Part shown: piece by piece, positions 52,203 through 61,629 of the stretch
Layout: each line of letters opens with the position of its first letter
Position numbering within the stretch: position 1 is the stretch's first letter
Assembly: GCA_004359435.1 (NCBI GenBank)
Contig: PTET01000001.1
Coordinates: forward strand, 270,307-334,306
DNA length: 64,000 nucleotides
DNA from: Flavobacteriaceae bacterium
GTDB taxonomy: Bacteria; Bacteroidota; Bacteroidia; Flavobacteriales; Weeksellaceae
Direction: 5' to 3'
Program-made: the position numbers and the translations under genes
The notes under the pieces: generated by a model
The model's input: only the letters and a program-made list of their open reading frames with translations
Databases searched by the model: none
What the model was told of the DNA's origin: nothing

Positions 52203-52631
52203 TTATTTGTCTTTTAAGACTTCTTTGTTCATTACTTCTTTTCTAAGTCCAGAGCTCGAAAACCTATGGTTTCTGCTATTGAAATAGAATTCAATCCCTT
52301 GTTTTTCGCAATATTCTCTTCCAGTAAAGGGTTTGTTGATGTATTCATCACCAATAATTCTCACATCAATTTTGAAAGAACGCAAAATATCTTCTAAATC
52401 TTGTTCAGTAATGTAAGGGACAATCTCATCTACATATTTACAGCCTTTGAGTTGAATATACCTCTCAACGATGGTCTGTGTAGGACTGTTTTTATCTTTT
52501 CTGTCTAGGGAAGGATCTATTTGTAAACCGCAAATTAAATAATCGCATTGGCTTTTGGCTTCTTCTAGCATTTTGATGTGCCCTGCGTGCAAAAGATCGA
52601 AGGCGCTGAATGTAATTCCTACTTTTTTCAT
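52203..52631 (-). CDS. Nucleotidyltransferase of the TagD/cytidylyltransferase type
   Basis: A 142-residue protein with the cytidylyltransferase motif TFSAFDLLHAGHIKMLEEAK (the HxGH-type site), a GLQIDPS strand, and RFSSSGLRKEV, the second nucleotide-binding motif. Length fits glycerol-3-phosphate or similar polyol-phosphate cytidylyltransferases. In this context it would make a CDP-polyol for the glycan. It lies between rmlB (5 bp) and the CysC/WecB chimera (62 bp). Confidence 0.85.
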   Translation of the reverse strand: MKKVGITFSAFDLLHAGHIKMLEEAKSQCDYLICGLQIDPSLDRKDKNSPTQTIVERYIQLKGCKYVDEIVPYITEQDLEDILRSFKIDVRIIGDEYINKPFTGREYCEKQGIEFYFNSRNHRFSSSGLRKEVMNKEVLKDK

Positions 52632-52636
52632 GTTTG

Positions 52637-53656
52637 CTATTTATATCTCTTCAAATACCATTCAACGGTTTTTACAATCCCAGTCTCGAAGTTTTCTTCT
52701 GCCTTCCAGCCCAAATTGTTTTCAATTTTGGTGGCATCAATGGCATAACGTCTGTCATGGCCGGCTCTGTCTTCTACATAGGTAATTTGCTCGGTATAGC
52801 TTTTTCCGTCTTCTCTTGGGGAGAGTTTGTCTAGCAGCGTACAGATGGTCTGGGCGATTTGGTTGTTGTTTCGCTCGTTTCTCCCTCCAATGTTGTAGAC
52901 TTCTCCAGAGATTCCTTTTGCGTAGGCAATTTCTATGCCTTTGCAGTGATCTAGTACATACAACCAGTCACGGATGTTTTTTCCGTCTCCATAAATGGGG
53001 ATGTTTTCTCCATTTAGAGCTTTTCGAATGACTGTTGGAATCAATTTTTCATCGTGCTGTTTGGGTCCGTAATTGTTGGAACAATTGGTGATGATGGTGT
53101 TCATCCCATAGGTATGATGATAACTCCTGATAATCATGTCCGATGCTGCTTTGGAAGCGCTATACGGAGAGTTGGGAGCGTAGGGAGTGTCTTCGGTGAA
53201 GAGTCCTGTTTCACCCAAAGTCCCATAGACTTCATCTGTGGAGATGTGCAAAAATCGTGCATTTTCAAACTCCTTCTTGTACACAAAAGGTTTCTCCATC
53301 CAAGATTTGTAGGCGACATCCACCAAAGTGAATGTTCCGTTTACATTGGTTTCCACAAAAACCCCAGGGTTTTTGATGGAATTGTCCACATGGGATTCCG
53401 CCGCAAAATGAATCACCCCAGAAATGTTGTGTTTTTCAAAGAGAGATTCAACCAGAGTCCTATCGCAGATGCTTCCCTGAACAAAAATATGTCTGGGATG
53501 ATTTTCCACCTCTTTTACGTTTTCCAAATTTCCTGCATAAGTTAGGGCATCCAAATGAATGAGTGTAACGCCTGGATGTTTTTCCAAATAGTAAGGCACA
53601 AAGTTGGATCCGATGAATCCTGCGCAGCCTGTTACCAGTATGGTTTGTGGGTTCAT
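52637..53656 (-). CDS. rmlB: dTDP-glucose 4,6-dehydratase
   Basis: A 339-residue SDR that converts dTDP-glucose to dTDP-4-keto-6-deoxyglucose. ILVTGCAGFIGSNFVPYYLE binds NAD, HFAAESHVDNSI and STDEVYGTLGE follow, and YSASKAASDMIIRSYHHTYG gives the catalytic Tyr/Lys; NCSNNYGPKQHDEKLIP and the terminal GHDRRYAIDATKI complete the pattern. It lies 6 bp after rmlA. rmlC and rmlD are not in the window, so the product need not be rhamnose. Confidence 0.95.
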   Translation of the reverse strand: MNPQTILVTGCAGFIGSNFVPYYLEKHPGVTLIHLDALTYAGNLENVKEVENHPRHIFVQGSICDRTLVESLFEKHNISGVIHFAAESHVDNSIKNPGVFVETNVNGTFTLVDVAYKSWMEKPFVYKKEFENARFLHISTDEVYGTLGETGLFTEDTPYAPNSPYSASKAASDMIIRSYHHTYGMNTIITNCSNNYGPKQHDEKLIPTVIRKALNGENIPIYGDGKNIRDWLYVLDHCKGIEIAYAKGISGEVYNIGGRNERNNNQIAQTICTLLDKLSPREDGKSYTEQITYVEDRAGHDRRYAIDATKIENNLGWKAEENFETGIVKTVEWYLKRYK

Positions 53657-53662
53657 GCTTAT

Positions 53663-54550
53663 TTATTTCTTGTTTTTTTCATTGGCTTTTTTGATCAAAT
53701 ATTGACCATAAGCATTTTTTTTCAGTGGTTCTGCAAGCTCCAACAATTGTGCCGAAGAAATATACCCTTTCTCAAATGCGATTTCTTCTAGACATGCAAC
53801 CTTGAGCCCTTGTCTTTTTTCAATGGTATGGATAAAGTTTGATGCCTCGAGCATAGATTCGTGGGTTCCAGTATCCAGCCAAGCGAATCCTCGTCCCATT
53901 TTCTCTACATGTAGGGTGTCAAGGCTCAAATATTCTGCATTGACCGAGGTGATTTCTAGTTCTCCTCTGTCGGAAGGTTCGACTTTTTCTGCGATTTCTA
54001 CCACAGAATTGGGGTAAAAATACAGACCTACCACTGCATAATTGCTTTTGGGAACTTTGGGTTTTTCTTCGATGGAAAGGGCTTTTCCTTTTGGGTCGAA
54101 ATCGACCACGCCATATCTTTCGGGGTCATCTACATAATAGCCAAACACGGTGGCTTTGTTTTCAGTTTCTGCTTTGTGTACCGCATTTTGAAGCAGACCC
54201 GAAAGTCCCGTTCCATAAAAAATGTTGTCTCCCAAAACCAAACAAACAGAATCATCCCCGATAAATTCTTTTCCCAAAATGAAGGCCTGAGCCAAGCCAT
54301 CAGGGGAAGGCTGTACTTTGTAGCTTAGGGAAATGCCCAAGTTGGAACCGTCTCCCAAGAGTTTTTCAAAGTTTGGTAAGTCTTCAGGGGTTGAGATAAT
54401 CAGAATTTCACGGATTCCAGCCAGCATCAAAACCGAAAGGGGATAATAGACCATGGGTTTGTCATAAATGGCCAAAAGCTGTTTGGAAACCCCTTTGGTC
54501 AGTGGGTAAAGCCTTGTTCCAGAGCCTCCTGCAAGTATTATTCCTTTCAT
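53663..54550 (-). CDS. rmlA: Glucose-1-phosphate thymidylyltransferase
   Basis: A 295-residue enzyme making dTDP-glucose. [20 protein letters not shown] is the nucleotide-binding signature, followed by [33 protein letters not shown] and [39 protein letters not shown] marks the C-terminal conserved block. It is the most upstream gene of the minus-strand polysaccharide locus; the 45 bp to the GH3 gene show no clear promoter or terminator, so the boundary is by function. Confidence 0.95.
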   Translation of the reverse strand: MKGIILAGGSGTRLYPLTKGVSKQLLAIYDKPMVYYPLSVLMLAGIREILIISTPEDLPNFEKLLGDGSNLGISLSYKVQPSPDGLAQAFILGKEFIGDDSVCLVLGDNIFYGTGLSGLLQNAVHKAETENKATVFGYYVDDPERYGVVDFDPKGKALSIEEKPKVPKSNYAVVGLYFYPNSVVEIAEKVEPSDRGELEITSVNAEYLSLDTLHVEKMGRGFAWLDTGTHESMLEASNFIHTIEKRQGLKVACLEEIAFEKGYISSAQLLELAEPLKKNAYGQYLIKKANEKNKK

Positions 54551-54595
54551 AAATTTGGTCTTTGGCGCTAAGGTATTAAAAATGCAGAACTTTTC

Positions 54596-56107
54596 TTAGG
54601 TTTCCTTTATCAAAGAAAGCATCTCTTCTATGTATTCTCGAGTATTGGAAAGCCTAGGCACCTTGTTTTGCCCGCCAAGTTTGCCTTTTTTTTCTAACCA
54701 AAGGTGAAAAAGTCCTTTGGGAGCCACAACCACACGGGGAGTTTCTAAGGTGAGATTATTTTCTCTTTTGGCCTTGTAGTCTGAGTTGAGACTTTGAAGT
54801 TTTTGATCTAGAAAATGGGTGAAGCTTTCTAGATTATCGGGTTTTTTTTCAAATTCGATGAGCCATTGGTGCGAACCTTTGCTCTTTTGATCCATAAAGA
54901 TGGGCGCAGCAGTGTAATCAATTAGGTTTGCTTTTGTTTTCTGGCAGGCTTCCTCAAGGGCTTGTTCTGCATTATCGATGATCAGCTCCTCTCCAAAGGC
55001 ATTGATAAAATGTTTGGTTCTTCCTGTAATTCGGATTCGAAAGGGGGCAAGGCTGGTGAATTTTACTGTATCGCCAATTAGGTATCTGTATAATCCTCCA
55101 TTGGTGGTAATTACAAGGGCATAATTTTTATCAATTTCTACCTCTTCTAAGCTCAGGGCTTTGGGATTTGGCAGATCAAACTGATCCATGGGAATAAATT
55201 CATAGAAAATTCCATAATCTAGCATCAAAAGCAAATCTGAGTTTTCGGCCCTATCTTGGATGGCAAAAGTTCCTTCCGAGGCATTGTAAATTTCCCAAAA
55301 TCGAAGTTCTTTGCTGCTTAAGCTTTTGTAAATTTCTCGATAAGGAGAAAAGTTAATGCCTCCATGGAAAAACACTTCTAGATTGGGCCAAAGAGCATCC
55401 AGAGTTTCTGCGTTTTTTTCTTTTAAAAGTCTAGATAAAAGCACCAACATCCAAGAAGGAACACCCGTTAAACAGCCTACATCTTGGTTGTAAACAGCAG
55501 AAATGATGGCGGGCATTTTTTCTTCCCAATTGGCCATAAGGGAAATTTCTTTGTTTGGGACGTTTTTTAGTTCTGCCCAAATGGGTAGATTTTGGATCAA
55601 AATAGAAGAGAGGTCACCCGTTATAACATCTGCTTTTTTGTCCAAAACATTGCTTCCGCCTAGTCTTAGGTTTTGGTGAGAAAATATGTCAGTGTCTGGG
55701 TAGGCCATTGCATAGAGGGTAAACATGTCTTTCCCTCCTTTGTAATGACAATCTTCCAAAGAGTCTACACTGATGGGGATAAATTTGCTTTGAGCATTGG
55801 TGGTACCTGAAGATTTAGAAAACCACTTGGTTTTTCCAGGCCAAAGCACATTTTTTTCACCCATCAAAGCTTTTTCTATGTAGGGATGAAAGTTTTCGTA
55901 GGTGGTAATGGGAACTTCTTTTCTAAATTTTTCTAGACTATCAATTTGACCAAAATTGTGGTTTTTCCCAAACTGAGTATCTTTGGCTTTGAACAAAATA
56001 GAATGAAGCTGTTTTTGTTGTACATCAAATGGATAAGATTTGAAGATCTCGATTTGATGCATTCTATTTTTCATCCACCAAAAAAGTGGTCCACTAAGAA
56101 GTCTCAT
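54596..56107 (-). CDS. GH3-family acyl-adenylate ligase-like protein
   Basis: A 503-residue member of the GH3 (auxin-responsive) family, an ANL-like group that conjugates amino acids to acyl acids in plants and has unknown substrates in bacteria. The ATP motif KSSGTTNAQSKFIPIS (about residue 103) and the later EIYNASEGTFAIQD and YRYLIGDTVKFTS blocks are intact. It is divergent from the DUF2797 gene, separated by 45 bp, a pairing I have seen as common in flavobacteria. It lies just beyond the polysaccharide locus and may not belong to it. Confidence 0.88.
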   Translation of the reverse strand: MRLLSGPLFWWMKNRMHQIEIFKSYPFDVQQKQLHSILFKAKDTQFGKNHNFGQIDSLEKFRKEVPITTYENFHPYIEKALMGEKNVLWPGKTKWFSKSSGTTNAQSKFIPISVDSLEDCHYKGGKDMFTLYAMAYPDTDIFSHQNLRLGGSNVLDKKADVITGDLSSILIQNLPIWAELKNVPNKEISLMANWEEKMPAIISAVYNQDVGCLTGVPSWMLVLLSRLLKEKNAETLDALWPNLEVFFHGGINFSPYREIYKSLSSKELRFWEIYNASEGTFAIQDRAENSDLLLMLDYGIFYEFIPMDQFDLPNPKALSLEEVEIDKNYALVITTNGGLYRYLIGDTVKFTSLAPFRIRITGRTKHFINAFGEELIIDNAEQALEEACQKTKANLIDYTAAPIFMDQKSKGSHQWLIEFEKKPDNLESFTHFLDQKLQSLNSDYKAKRENNLTLETPRVVVAPKGLFHLWLEKKGKLGGQNKVPRLSNTREYIEEMLSLIKET

Positions 56108-56152
56108 CCGTGTTTTAATTTGTAGCTTTAGGCTAAAATATAAAATCTTTGA

Positions 56153-56944
56153 ATGAAGTTAGAAGGAGTTTTCAAAAAGATGAGTAGCCAAAACAAAAAG
56201 CCTGTTGAATATTTTTTGCTTTTGGGTGACGATTTACTTTGTTTGAACCAATTAATAGGTAGAAAAATCAAAATCAAACACAGTTTTAACCAGTGTTTGC
56301 ATTGTCAAAAGGATTTGCCCATTTATCGAATGGGATATTGCAAGACCTGTTTTTTTCTGGTGCCACAAACCAATGAAAGCATACTTCGGCCAGAGCTTTC
56401 CACCGCCCATATGGGTATAGAACAAAGAGATTTGGCCTTTGAAAAGGAGCTAGAACTTCAGCCTCATATCGTGTATTTGGCGGTTTCTTCGGGCCTCAAA
56501 GTAGGAGTGACCCGAAAATCCCAAACCCCAACGCGTTGGATAGACCAAGGAGCGAGCTTCGCACTGCCCATTTTGGAATGTGAAAACCGCTACCAAGCGG
56601 GGATTACAGAGGTTGCATTGGCACAGCATGTCGCAGATAAAACCAATTACAGAAAAATGCTCACAGGAGACATTCCTCAGTTGGATTTGGTCTTGGAAAG
56701 AGACAAAATTCGTGAGTTCATTCCCAAAGAAACCGCCCATTTTTTTCTGGAAAAAGAGGAAATTCAATATTTTGTGTATCCTCTGCCGAACTTAGATAAA
56801 ATCACTTCTCTTTCACTCGACAAAAACCCAGAAATCGAAAAAACACTACTTGGAATCAAAGGACAATACTTGGTTTTTGATGACTTTACCGCACTGAATG
56901 TTCGCTCCTTTGAAGGCTATGGGGTGGAGGTGGAAGTGGGTTAG
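56153..56944 (+). CDS. DUF2797 zinc-ribbon protein
   Basis: A 263-residue protein with a four-cysteine zinc-ribbon near the N-terminus (CLHCQKDLPIYRMGYCKTC, about residues 46-64) and the DUF2797 core (HIVYLAVSSGLKVGVTRKSQ, then TPTRWIDQGA) that resembles GIY-YIG-like folds in its YLAVS...VGVTR arrangement. Function is unknown. It is divergent from the GH3 gene. An upstream start at 56153 is accepted because it is the first ATG after the GH3 divergence; the Met at residue 10 is an alternative. Confidence 0.8.
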   Translation: MKLEGVFKKMSSQNKKPVEYFLLLGDDLLCLNQLIGRKIKIKHSFNQCLHCQKDLPIYRMGYCKTCFFLVPQTNESILRPELSTAHMGIEQRDLAFEKELELQPHIVYLAVSSGLKVGVTRKSQTPTRWIDQGASFALPILECENRYQAGITEVALAQHVADKTNYRKMLTGDIPQLDLVLERDKIREFIPKETAHFFLEKEEIQYFVYPLPNLDKITSLSLDKNPEIEKTLLGIKGQYLVFDDFTALNVRSFEGYGVEVEVG

Positions 56945-56956
56945 AGGAATACCAAA

Positions 56957-56985
56957 AACGGCAGAAAAGATTCTCTTCTGCCGTT
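56957..56985. terminator. Hairpin between DUF2797 and ahcY
   Basis: Arms AACGGCAGAA (56957-56966) and TTCTGCCGTT (56976-56985). The T-run is on the minus strand (TTTTTGG beyond the left arm), so it mainly terminates ahcY; it may also stall transcription from DUF2797. Confidence 0.75.
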
Positions 56986-57019
56986 GTAAGTAATTCCCAA
57001 AGGGTGAAATTATATTTCC

Positions 57020-58321
57020 TTAATATCTGTAATACTCTGGTTTGAATGGTCCCTGAACTTCAACCCCGATGTATTTGGCCTGCTCATCCGAAAGGGTTTC
57101 CAGTTCTACAGAGAGTTTTTCTAGGTGCAAACGCGCCACTTTTTCGTCCAAATGTTTGGGAAGCATATAGACTTTGTTTTCATAAGCCGAAGCGTTTTGC
57201 CAAAGTTCCAATTGAGCCAAAGTTTGGTTGGTAAAGGAGTTGCTCATCACAAAACTCGGATGTCCCGTAGCACAACCAAGGTTTACCAGTCTTCCTTCGG
57301 CCAAAATCAAAATGTCTTTCCCAGCAATGGTATATTTGTCCACCTGAGGTTTGATTTCAATTTTTGATGCTCCGTGGTTCCCATTGAGCCAAGCCATGTC
57401 GATTTCGTTGTCAAAATGCCCGATGTTGCAAACAATGGCTTTGTCTTTCATCTTTTGAAAATGTCTTCCTACCACGATGTCTTTGTTTCCCGTTGTGGTG
57501 ATGATGATGTCCGCATTTTCGATGACAGAATCGAGTTTCTTCACTTCATATCCATCCATAGAGGCTTGCAGAGCACAAATTGGGTCGATTTCTGTTACCG
57601 TTACAATGGAACCCGCTCCACGGAAAGAAGCTGCAGTTCCTTTTCCTACGTCTCCGTATCCGCAAACCACCACTCTTTTTCCTGCCAACATTATGTCTGT
57701 GGCACGTCTTACCGCATCCACAGCGGATTCTTTGCATCCGTATTTGTTGTCGAATTTGGATTTGGTTACAGAATCGTTCACGTTGATAGCTGGCATAGGA
57801 AGGGTTCCCGCCGCCATACGCTCATAAAGGCGGTGTACTCCCGTTGTGGTTTCTTCCGAAAGTCCTTTGATTCCGGAAACCAGTTCTGGATAACGGTCAA
57901 TCACCATGTTGGTAAGGTCTCCACCATCGTCCAAAATCATGTTGAGCGGTTTTTTGTCTTCACCAAAGAAAAGGGTTTGTTCTATACACCAGTCAAATTC
58001 TTCTTCGTTGAGCCCTTTCCACGCATAGACAGAAATTCCCGCTTCTGCAATGGCAGCGGCAGCATGGTCTTGGGTAGAAAAAATATTGCATGAACTCCAG
58101 GTTACTTCTGCTCCCAAATGGGTGAGGGTTTCAATTAGAACCGCAGTCTGAATGGTCATGTGTAAGCATCCTGCAATTCTGGCACCTTGTAGGGGTTTGG
58201 AATCTCCAAATTCTTTTCGCAGTGCCATCAGTCCAGGCATTTCTGCCTCGGCCAATTCTATTTCTTTTCGTCCCCAAGCAGCTAGGGAAATGTCTTTTAC
58301 TTTGTAGGGAATGTAGGTCAT
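57020..58321 (-). CDS. ahcY: Adenosylhomocysteinase
   Basis: A 433-residue enzyme splitting S-adenosylhomocysteine to adenosine and homocysteine. The NAD site [17 protein letters not shown] (about residue 222), [30 protein letters not shown] and [16 protein letters not shown] with the catalytic Lys/Asp are intact, and the C-terminus ends PFKPEYYRY as in all functional members. No SAH riboswitch-like fold was noted upstream. It is a stand-alone gene with a minus-strand terminator at 56957-56985. Confidence 0.97.
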   Translation of the reverse strand: MTYIPYKVKDISLAAWGRKEIELAEAEMPGLMALRKEFGDSKPLQGARIAGCLHMTIQTAVLIETLTHLGAEVTWSSCNIFSTQDHAAAAIAEAGISVYAWKGLNEEEFDWCIEQTLFFGEDKKPLNMILDDGGDLTNMVIDRYPELVSGIKGLSEETTTGVHRLYERMAAGTLPMPAINVNDSVTKSKFDNKYGCKESAVDAVRRATDIMLAGKRVVVCGYGDVGKGTAASFRGAGSIVTVTEIDPICALQASMDGYEVKKLDSVIENADIIITTTGNKDIVVGRHFQKMKDKAIVCNIGHFDNEIDMAWLNGNHGASKIEIKPQVDKYTIAGKDILILAEGRLVNLGCATGHPSFVMSNSFTNQTLAQLELWQNASAYENKVYMLPKHLDEKVARLHLEKLSVELETLSDEQAKYIGVEVQGPFKPEYYRY

Positions 58322-58410
58322 GGGTTGATAGGGTGTTTTTCGGATGCTTTTAGAAACACAAAGTTACTTAACTTTTTGCAAAACACTTTGGCTTTGGATA
58401 AGGAAAAAAA

Positions 58411-59679
58411 TCACATCTTTTTAAGGCAATGCAGAAAATAGAAATGGCTTAGACCCCCTGAAATCAAAAAAGAAAAAAAAGTAGCCAAGGCGGCACCTTC
58501 TATTCCCCATCTGGGGATGAGTAAGCAGTTGAGCAAAACGGCAACTATAACGGTTATTGCAGCAATGAGGGCATTGTTTTTAGCCTCTCCCATGGCCGAA
58601 AGTAGATTTCCAAGAGGTGTTCTAAATATCATCGAGGCAAAGGTAGCCAAGGTTAAAATTTTAAAAGTCTGGGCATCTTGGTACTCTTTCCCAAAAATTA
58701 GCGGAAACATAAAATCACCAAAGATAAATACCACCAAGACCATCAAAAGACCTATGATCATAAAGAACCGAAAGAATGAATAGTAATACTGTTTTAAAAA
58801 CGCTTTGTTGGAATGGTTCTTAGATAATTTTGTAAAATCTGTTTTGGTGAATATTTGAGGTAAGAACAGTAAATTAATAGGAATCATGGAAGACACTTTA
58901 TAAAGCGCGATTTCTTTGCTGTCAGAAAGAAAATATCCTAGACAAAAGACGTCAATTACAAGTATCAACTGGGTTAAACAACTGGTAAAAGAAGTGAGAA
59001 TTCCATAAGTCCAAAATTCTTTTTTGGAGATTATATTTCCTATTTCTTTGGGCCATGAAAGGCTAAATTTCTTATCACCCATCGAACTTAAAACTAGATA
59101 AAGGTAAGCCAAAAAGGGCGAAAGAATGAGCGACCAAATATATCCTTGTGCATCAAAAAAGTAAGTGAGCCCAAAACTCATCAAAAGGAATACAACACTA
59201 TAGGCATTGTCAATGTGGGCATAATGCTGGTTTTTTCCCAGTGCTCTGTAATGGTTTTTTCTTTGTTCCAACAGAAACCAGCCCAAAAATCGGAGTGAAA
59301 AAAGTCCCAAAATTTCTTTTGCCTCCGGTAGATTGTAGGTCATAGGACTTTTAAAGGTAAAGATGAATCGGGCAATAGCCAAACTGCCCAAAAGCCCTAG
59401 ACTAAAACTATAGATAGAAAGTGCATTTTTGGCATTTTCTCCTTGAACTTGGGGAGAAAATCTGGCCAAACTCTGTGCCGACCCTGCGCCTACAAAAGGC
59501 AAGAAAAAGGAAAGCAAACTAAAGGCATAAGCGATATTTCCATAATCTTCTTGGTTAATCCATCTCACCACAAAAACGGCATTGACAAACAAAACAATTT
59601 TGTTTATAACCGATGAACCAAACATATTGGCTCCTTTGTTTTGAAGGAAGGAAGTAAGAAAACTAAGAATCGATTTCAA
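58411..59679 (-). CDS. Polysaccharide flippase-like membrane protein (MOP superfamily)
   Basis: A 422-residue polytopic protein with about twelve to fourteen predicted helices. NAVFVVRWINQEDYGNIAYA near the N-terminus and LATFASMIFRTPLGNLLSAM in the second half are typical of Wzx/RfbX-type exporters, and it ends with a helix and a short basic tail. Unlike the Wzx-like gene at 40754, the N-terminus with its first helix is complete. It lies outside the main locus, between ahcY and the HAD phosphatase gene, and might replace the truncated Wzx or serve another glycan. Confidence 0.82.
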   Translation of the reverse strand: MKSILSFLTSFLQNKGANMFGSSVINKIVLFVNAVFVVRWINQEDYGNIAYAFSLLSFFLPFVGAGSAQSLARFSPQVQGENAKNALSIYSFSLGLLGSLAIARFIFTFKSPMTYNLPEAKEILGLFSLRFLGWFLLEQRKNHYRALGKNQHYAHIDNAYSVVFLLMSFGLTYFFDAQGYIWSLILSPFLAYLYLVLSSMGDKKFSLSWPKEIGNIISKKEFWTYGILTSFTSCLTQLILVIDVFCLGYFLSDSKEIALYKVSSMIPINLLFLPQIFTKTDFTKLSKNHSNKAFLKQYYYSFFRFFMIIGLLMVLVVFIFGDFMFPLIFGKEYQDAQTFKILTLATFASMIFRTPLGNLLSAMGEAKNNALIAAITVIVAVLLNCLLIPRWGIEGAALATFFSFLISGGLSHFYFLHCLKKM

Positions 59680-59747
59680 GATCTTTTTTTGCGAAAATAC
59701 GCCAAAAACTTTTTTCCATCCTGCACTTGTTGTTAATTTAGAGCCGT

Positions 59748-60452
59748 ATGAAAAATAACTCCATCAAACACGCCTTTTTCGACCTAGACAACACCCTTTG
59801 GGATTTTAGAAAGAACTCTAAATTTGCCTTAGAGCAAATGTATCTTCAGAACGACATTGGACAGCGGTTTGGTGTTGAATTTGAGATTTTCGAATCTACC
59901 TATCAACAAAGAAACGAAGCTCTTTGGGCGGATCTTAGAGACCAAAAAGTAACCAAAGAAGAGCTTCGGGCAAGGCGTTTTCCTGAGGCTTTTGTGATTT
60001 TAGGCATAGAGGATATTGCCCTTGCCCAAAAGTTTGAGGCCGAATATTTTGACCAGATTGTAAAGTTTGACTATTTGGTTGAAGGTACAAAGGAGCTTTT
60101 AGACTATTTAAAACCCAAGTACAAAATTCATGTTCTAACCAATGGGTTTTTAGAGGTATCAAGACGAAAAATTTACCAATCAGATCTTCATCCTTATTTA
60201 GATTCTTGGTGCAGCGCCGAAGAAGCCGGAGGGAGAAAGCCTAGCCCAGAAGTATTTGCTTATGCCTTAGAAAAAGCGGGCGCAAAAAAACAAGAAAGCG
60301 TCTACATTGGCGATGACTGGATTGCTGATGCCCTAGGTGCACACCACTTTGGACTTACTTCTTTCTTTTTTAACATTGACAATCTCAAAGTGGAGCTACC
60401 AGAAAACGTCTTTGAAATCAAAAAGTTATTGGAAATAAAGAGGTGGTTGTAA
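59748..60452 (+). CDS. YjjG-type HAD nucleotidase
   Basis: A 234-residue HAD-superfamily phosphatase. Motif I is FFDLDNTLWDF, motif II is VLTNGF, motif III supplies the Lys in GGRKPSPEVFAYAL, and motif IV is YIGDDWIAD. The helical cap between motifs I and II matches YjjG/HAD-IA non-canonical pyrimidine nucleotidases, which clear modified nucleotides. Divergent from the flippase gene across 68 bp. No operon partner. Confidence 0.88.
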   Translation: MKNNSIKHAFFDLDNTLWDFRKNSKFALEQMYLQNDIGQRFGVEFEIFESTYQQRNEALWADLRDQKVTKEELRARRFPEAFVILGIEDIALAQKFEAEYFDQIVKFDYLVEGTKELLDYLKPKYKIHVLTNGFLEVSRRKIYQSDLHPYLDSWCSAEEAGGRKPSPEVFAYALEKAGAKKQESVYIGDDWIADALGAHHFGLTSFFFNIDNLKVELPENVFEIKKLLEIKRWL

Positions 60453-60527
60453 ATTGGTTGAATTTGGATTTTAGAAATAAATGACAAAATAAATGTATAT
60501 TGCTAATAAATTTAAAATCAATTTATT

Positions 60528-61532
60528 ATGAAAAAAATATATTTAACATCTCTAATAGTAGGTTTGCTCATGCACTCATGTAAACAAGATGAATACATTC
60601 ATCCCCCTAGTCAATCAATCGACAAGTTAGTTTCATCTAGAGAGATCGATCCGTGTTTAACTGTTGATCAAGAACCTAAAAATGAAGCTTCAAAATATAA
60701 TACTAGGGGAGTTTCTAGTTTCGAAGTGAAAAAATTTGTAAGAGGTGAAAAAAATTCAACTGATACGAGCACTGTATTGCATGAGTTTGGGCATGTTTTA
60801 GGTCTTGTACACGAGCAGCTTTCACCCAAATTTAACGGCTGTTTAGTTAGGGATAAAGTATATAAATATTTCTATGATAATCAGAACTGGGATAAAGATA
60901 AAGTAGATGTTCAAATTTTTAATAAAATTTCAGAGCCAATGTTAGTGGCTAGTACTGATTATGACGAAAGGTCTATTATGCATTATTATTTTCCTGGTTC
61001 AATTACATGTAATGGATTGCCCATTGGAGGAGCAAGTGTCATATCTCCAAAAGATGTCGAAATTATTAGACTGATCTATTTAGATTATTATAAATGGAGT
61101 AAATATGGAAATGCAGTAGGATTAGTTAGGTTATCCAAAGGTAGTAGTTATTTAATAAACACAACGATAAGTGAGGTCAATAAAAGTATAGCAAATGGAT
61201 ATAAAGTTGAAAAGATTATGGGGTATTCACCAATCAGCTCTAGAAAAGATACAACCCCATTTTATAGCCTATATAACCCAAAAATTGGAGCATATTTCTA
61301 TTCTTCTGACTTAAATGAAGCTAATCTTGCAATTAGTAGAGGATATACTCTTAGGAATAATAATATGGGTCATGTTTTTATTTATAAAATTGCAAACACA
61401 GAAGGAATATCTAGGTTTTATGATAAAAAATCAAATACATATTATTATTCTTATGATATCCAAGACATTCGATTAGCTCAAAGCAAAGGGCTTTATTATG
61501 AAAATACGATAGGATATGTTTATAATCAATAA
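60528..61532 (+). CDS. Metzincin (astacin-like) lipoprotein with C-terminal DUF5648-type repeats
   Basis: A 334-residue predicted lipoprotein (lipobox ends at cysteine 18, LMHSC). The zinc site HEFGHVLGLVHEQ (about residues 85-97) and the Met-turn SIMHYYFPG (about residue 148) identify a metzincin of the astacin/M12A-like group. C-terminal part (about residues 195-334) has three similar blocks, e.g. FYSLYNPKIGAYFYSSDLNE and RFYDKKSNTYYYSYDIQDIR, of DUF5648 type, probably sugar- or surface-binding. Only about 65 residues separate the lipid anchor from the zinc helix, whereas relatives have 130 or more, so most of the N-terminal catalytic sub-domain is missing. Activity is doubtful. A+T-rich compared with neighbours. 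Confidence 0.78.
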   Translation: MKKIYLTSLIVGLLMHSCKQDEYIHPPSQSIDKLVSSREIDPCLTVDQEPKNEASKYNTRGVSSFEVKKFVRGEKNSTDTSTVLHEFGHVLGLVHEQLSPKFNGCLVRDKVYKYFYDNQNWDKDKVDVQIFNKISEPMLVASTDYDERSIMHYYFPGSITCNGLPIGGASVISPKDVEIIRLIYLDYYKWSKYGNAVGLVRLSKGSSYLINTTISEVNKSIANGYKVEKIMGYSPISSRKDTTPFYSLYNPKIGAYFYSSDLNEANLAISRGYTLRNNNMGHVFIYKIANTEGISRFYDKKSNTYYYSYDIQDIRLAQSKGLYYENTIGYVYNQ

Positions 61533-61550
61533 CTTCTTTAGATGTCTAAA

Positions 61551-61586
61551 AAAAACACCTTAGAAAAGTTTCTCTAAGGTGTTTTT
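61551..61586. terminator. Bidirectional terminator after metzincin gene
   Basis: Arms AAAAACACCTTAGA and TCTAAGGTGTTTTT with an 8-base loop. A-run and T-run on both sides allow it to stop the metzincin gene from the left and the atpDC-linked membrane-protein gene from the right. Confidence 0.9.
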
Positions 61587-61629
61587 AAATGTATCATTCA
61601 ACTGCTAGTTTTTTTGGACAGAGAACTTG

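Noticed and set aside
57374-58093. Long plus-strand open frame (239 codons) opposite ahcY
   Set aside because: It lies wholly antisense to a clearly conserved enzyme, has no family motif, and such shadows are common where codon use is biased.
58322-58410. SAH or SAM riboswitch before ahcY
   Set aside because: The 89-bp gap shows no conserved riboswitch stem arrangement that I can recognise.
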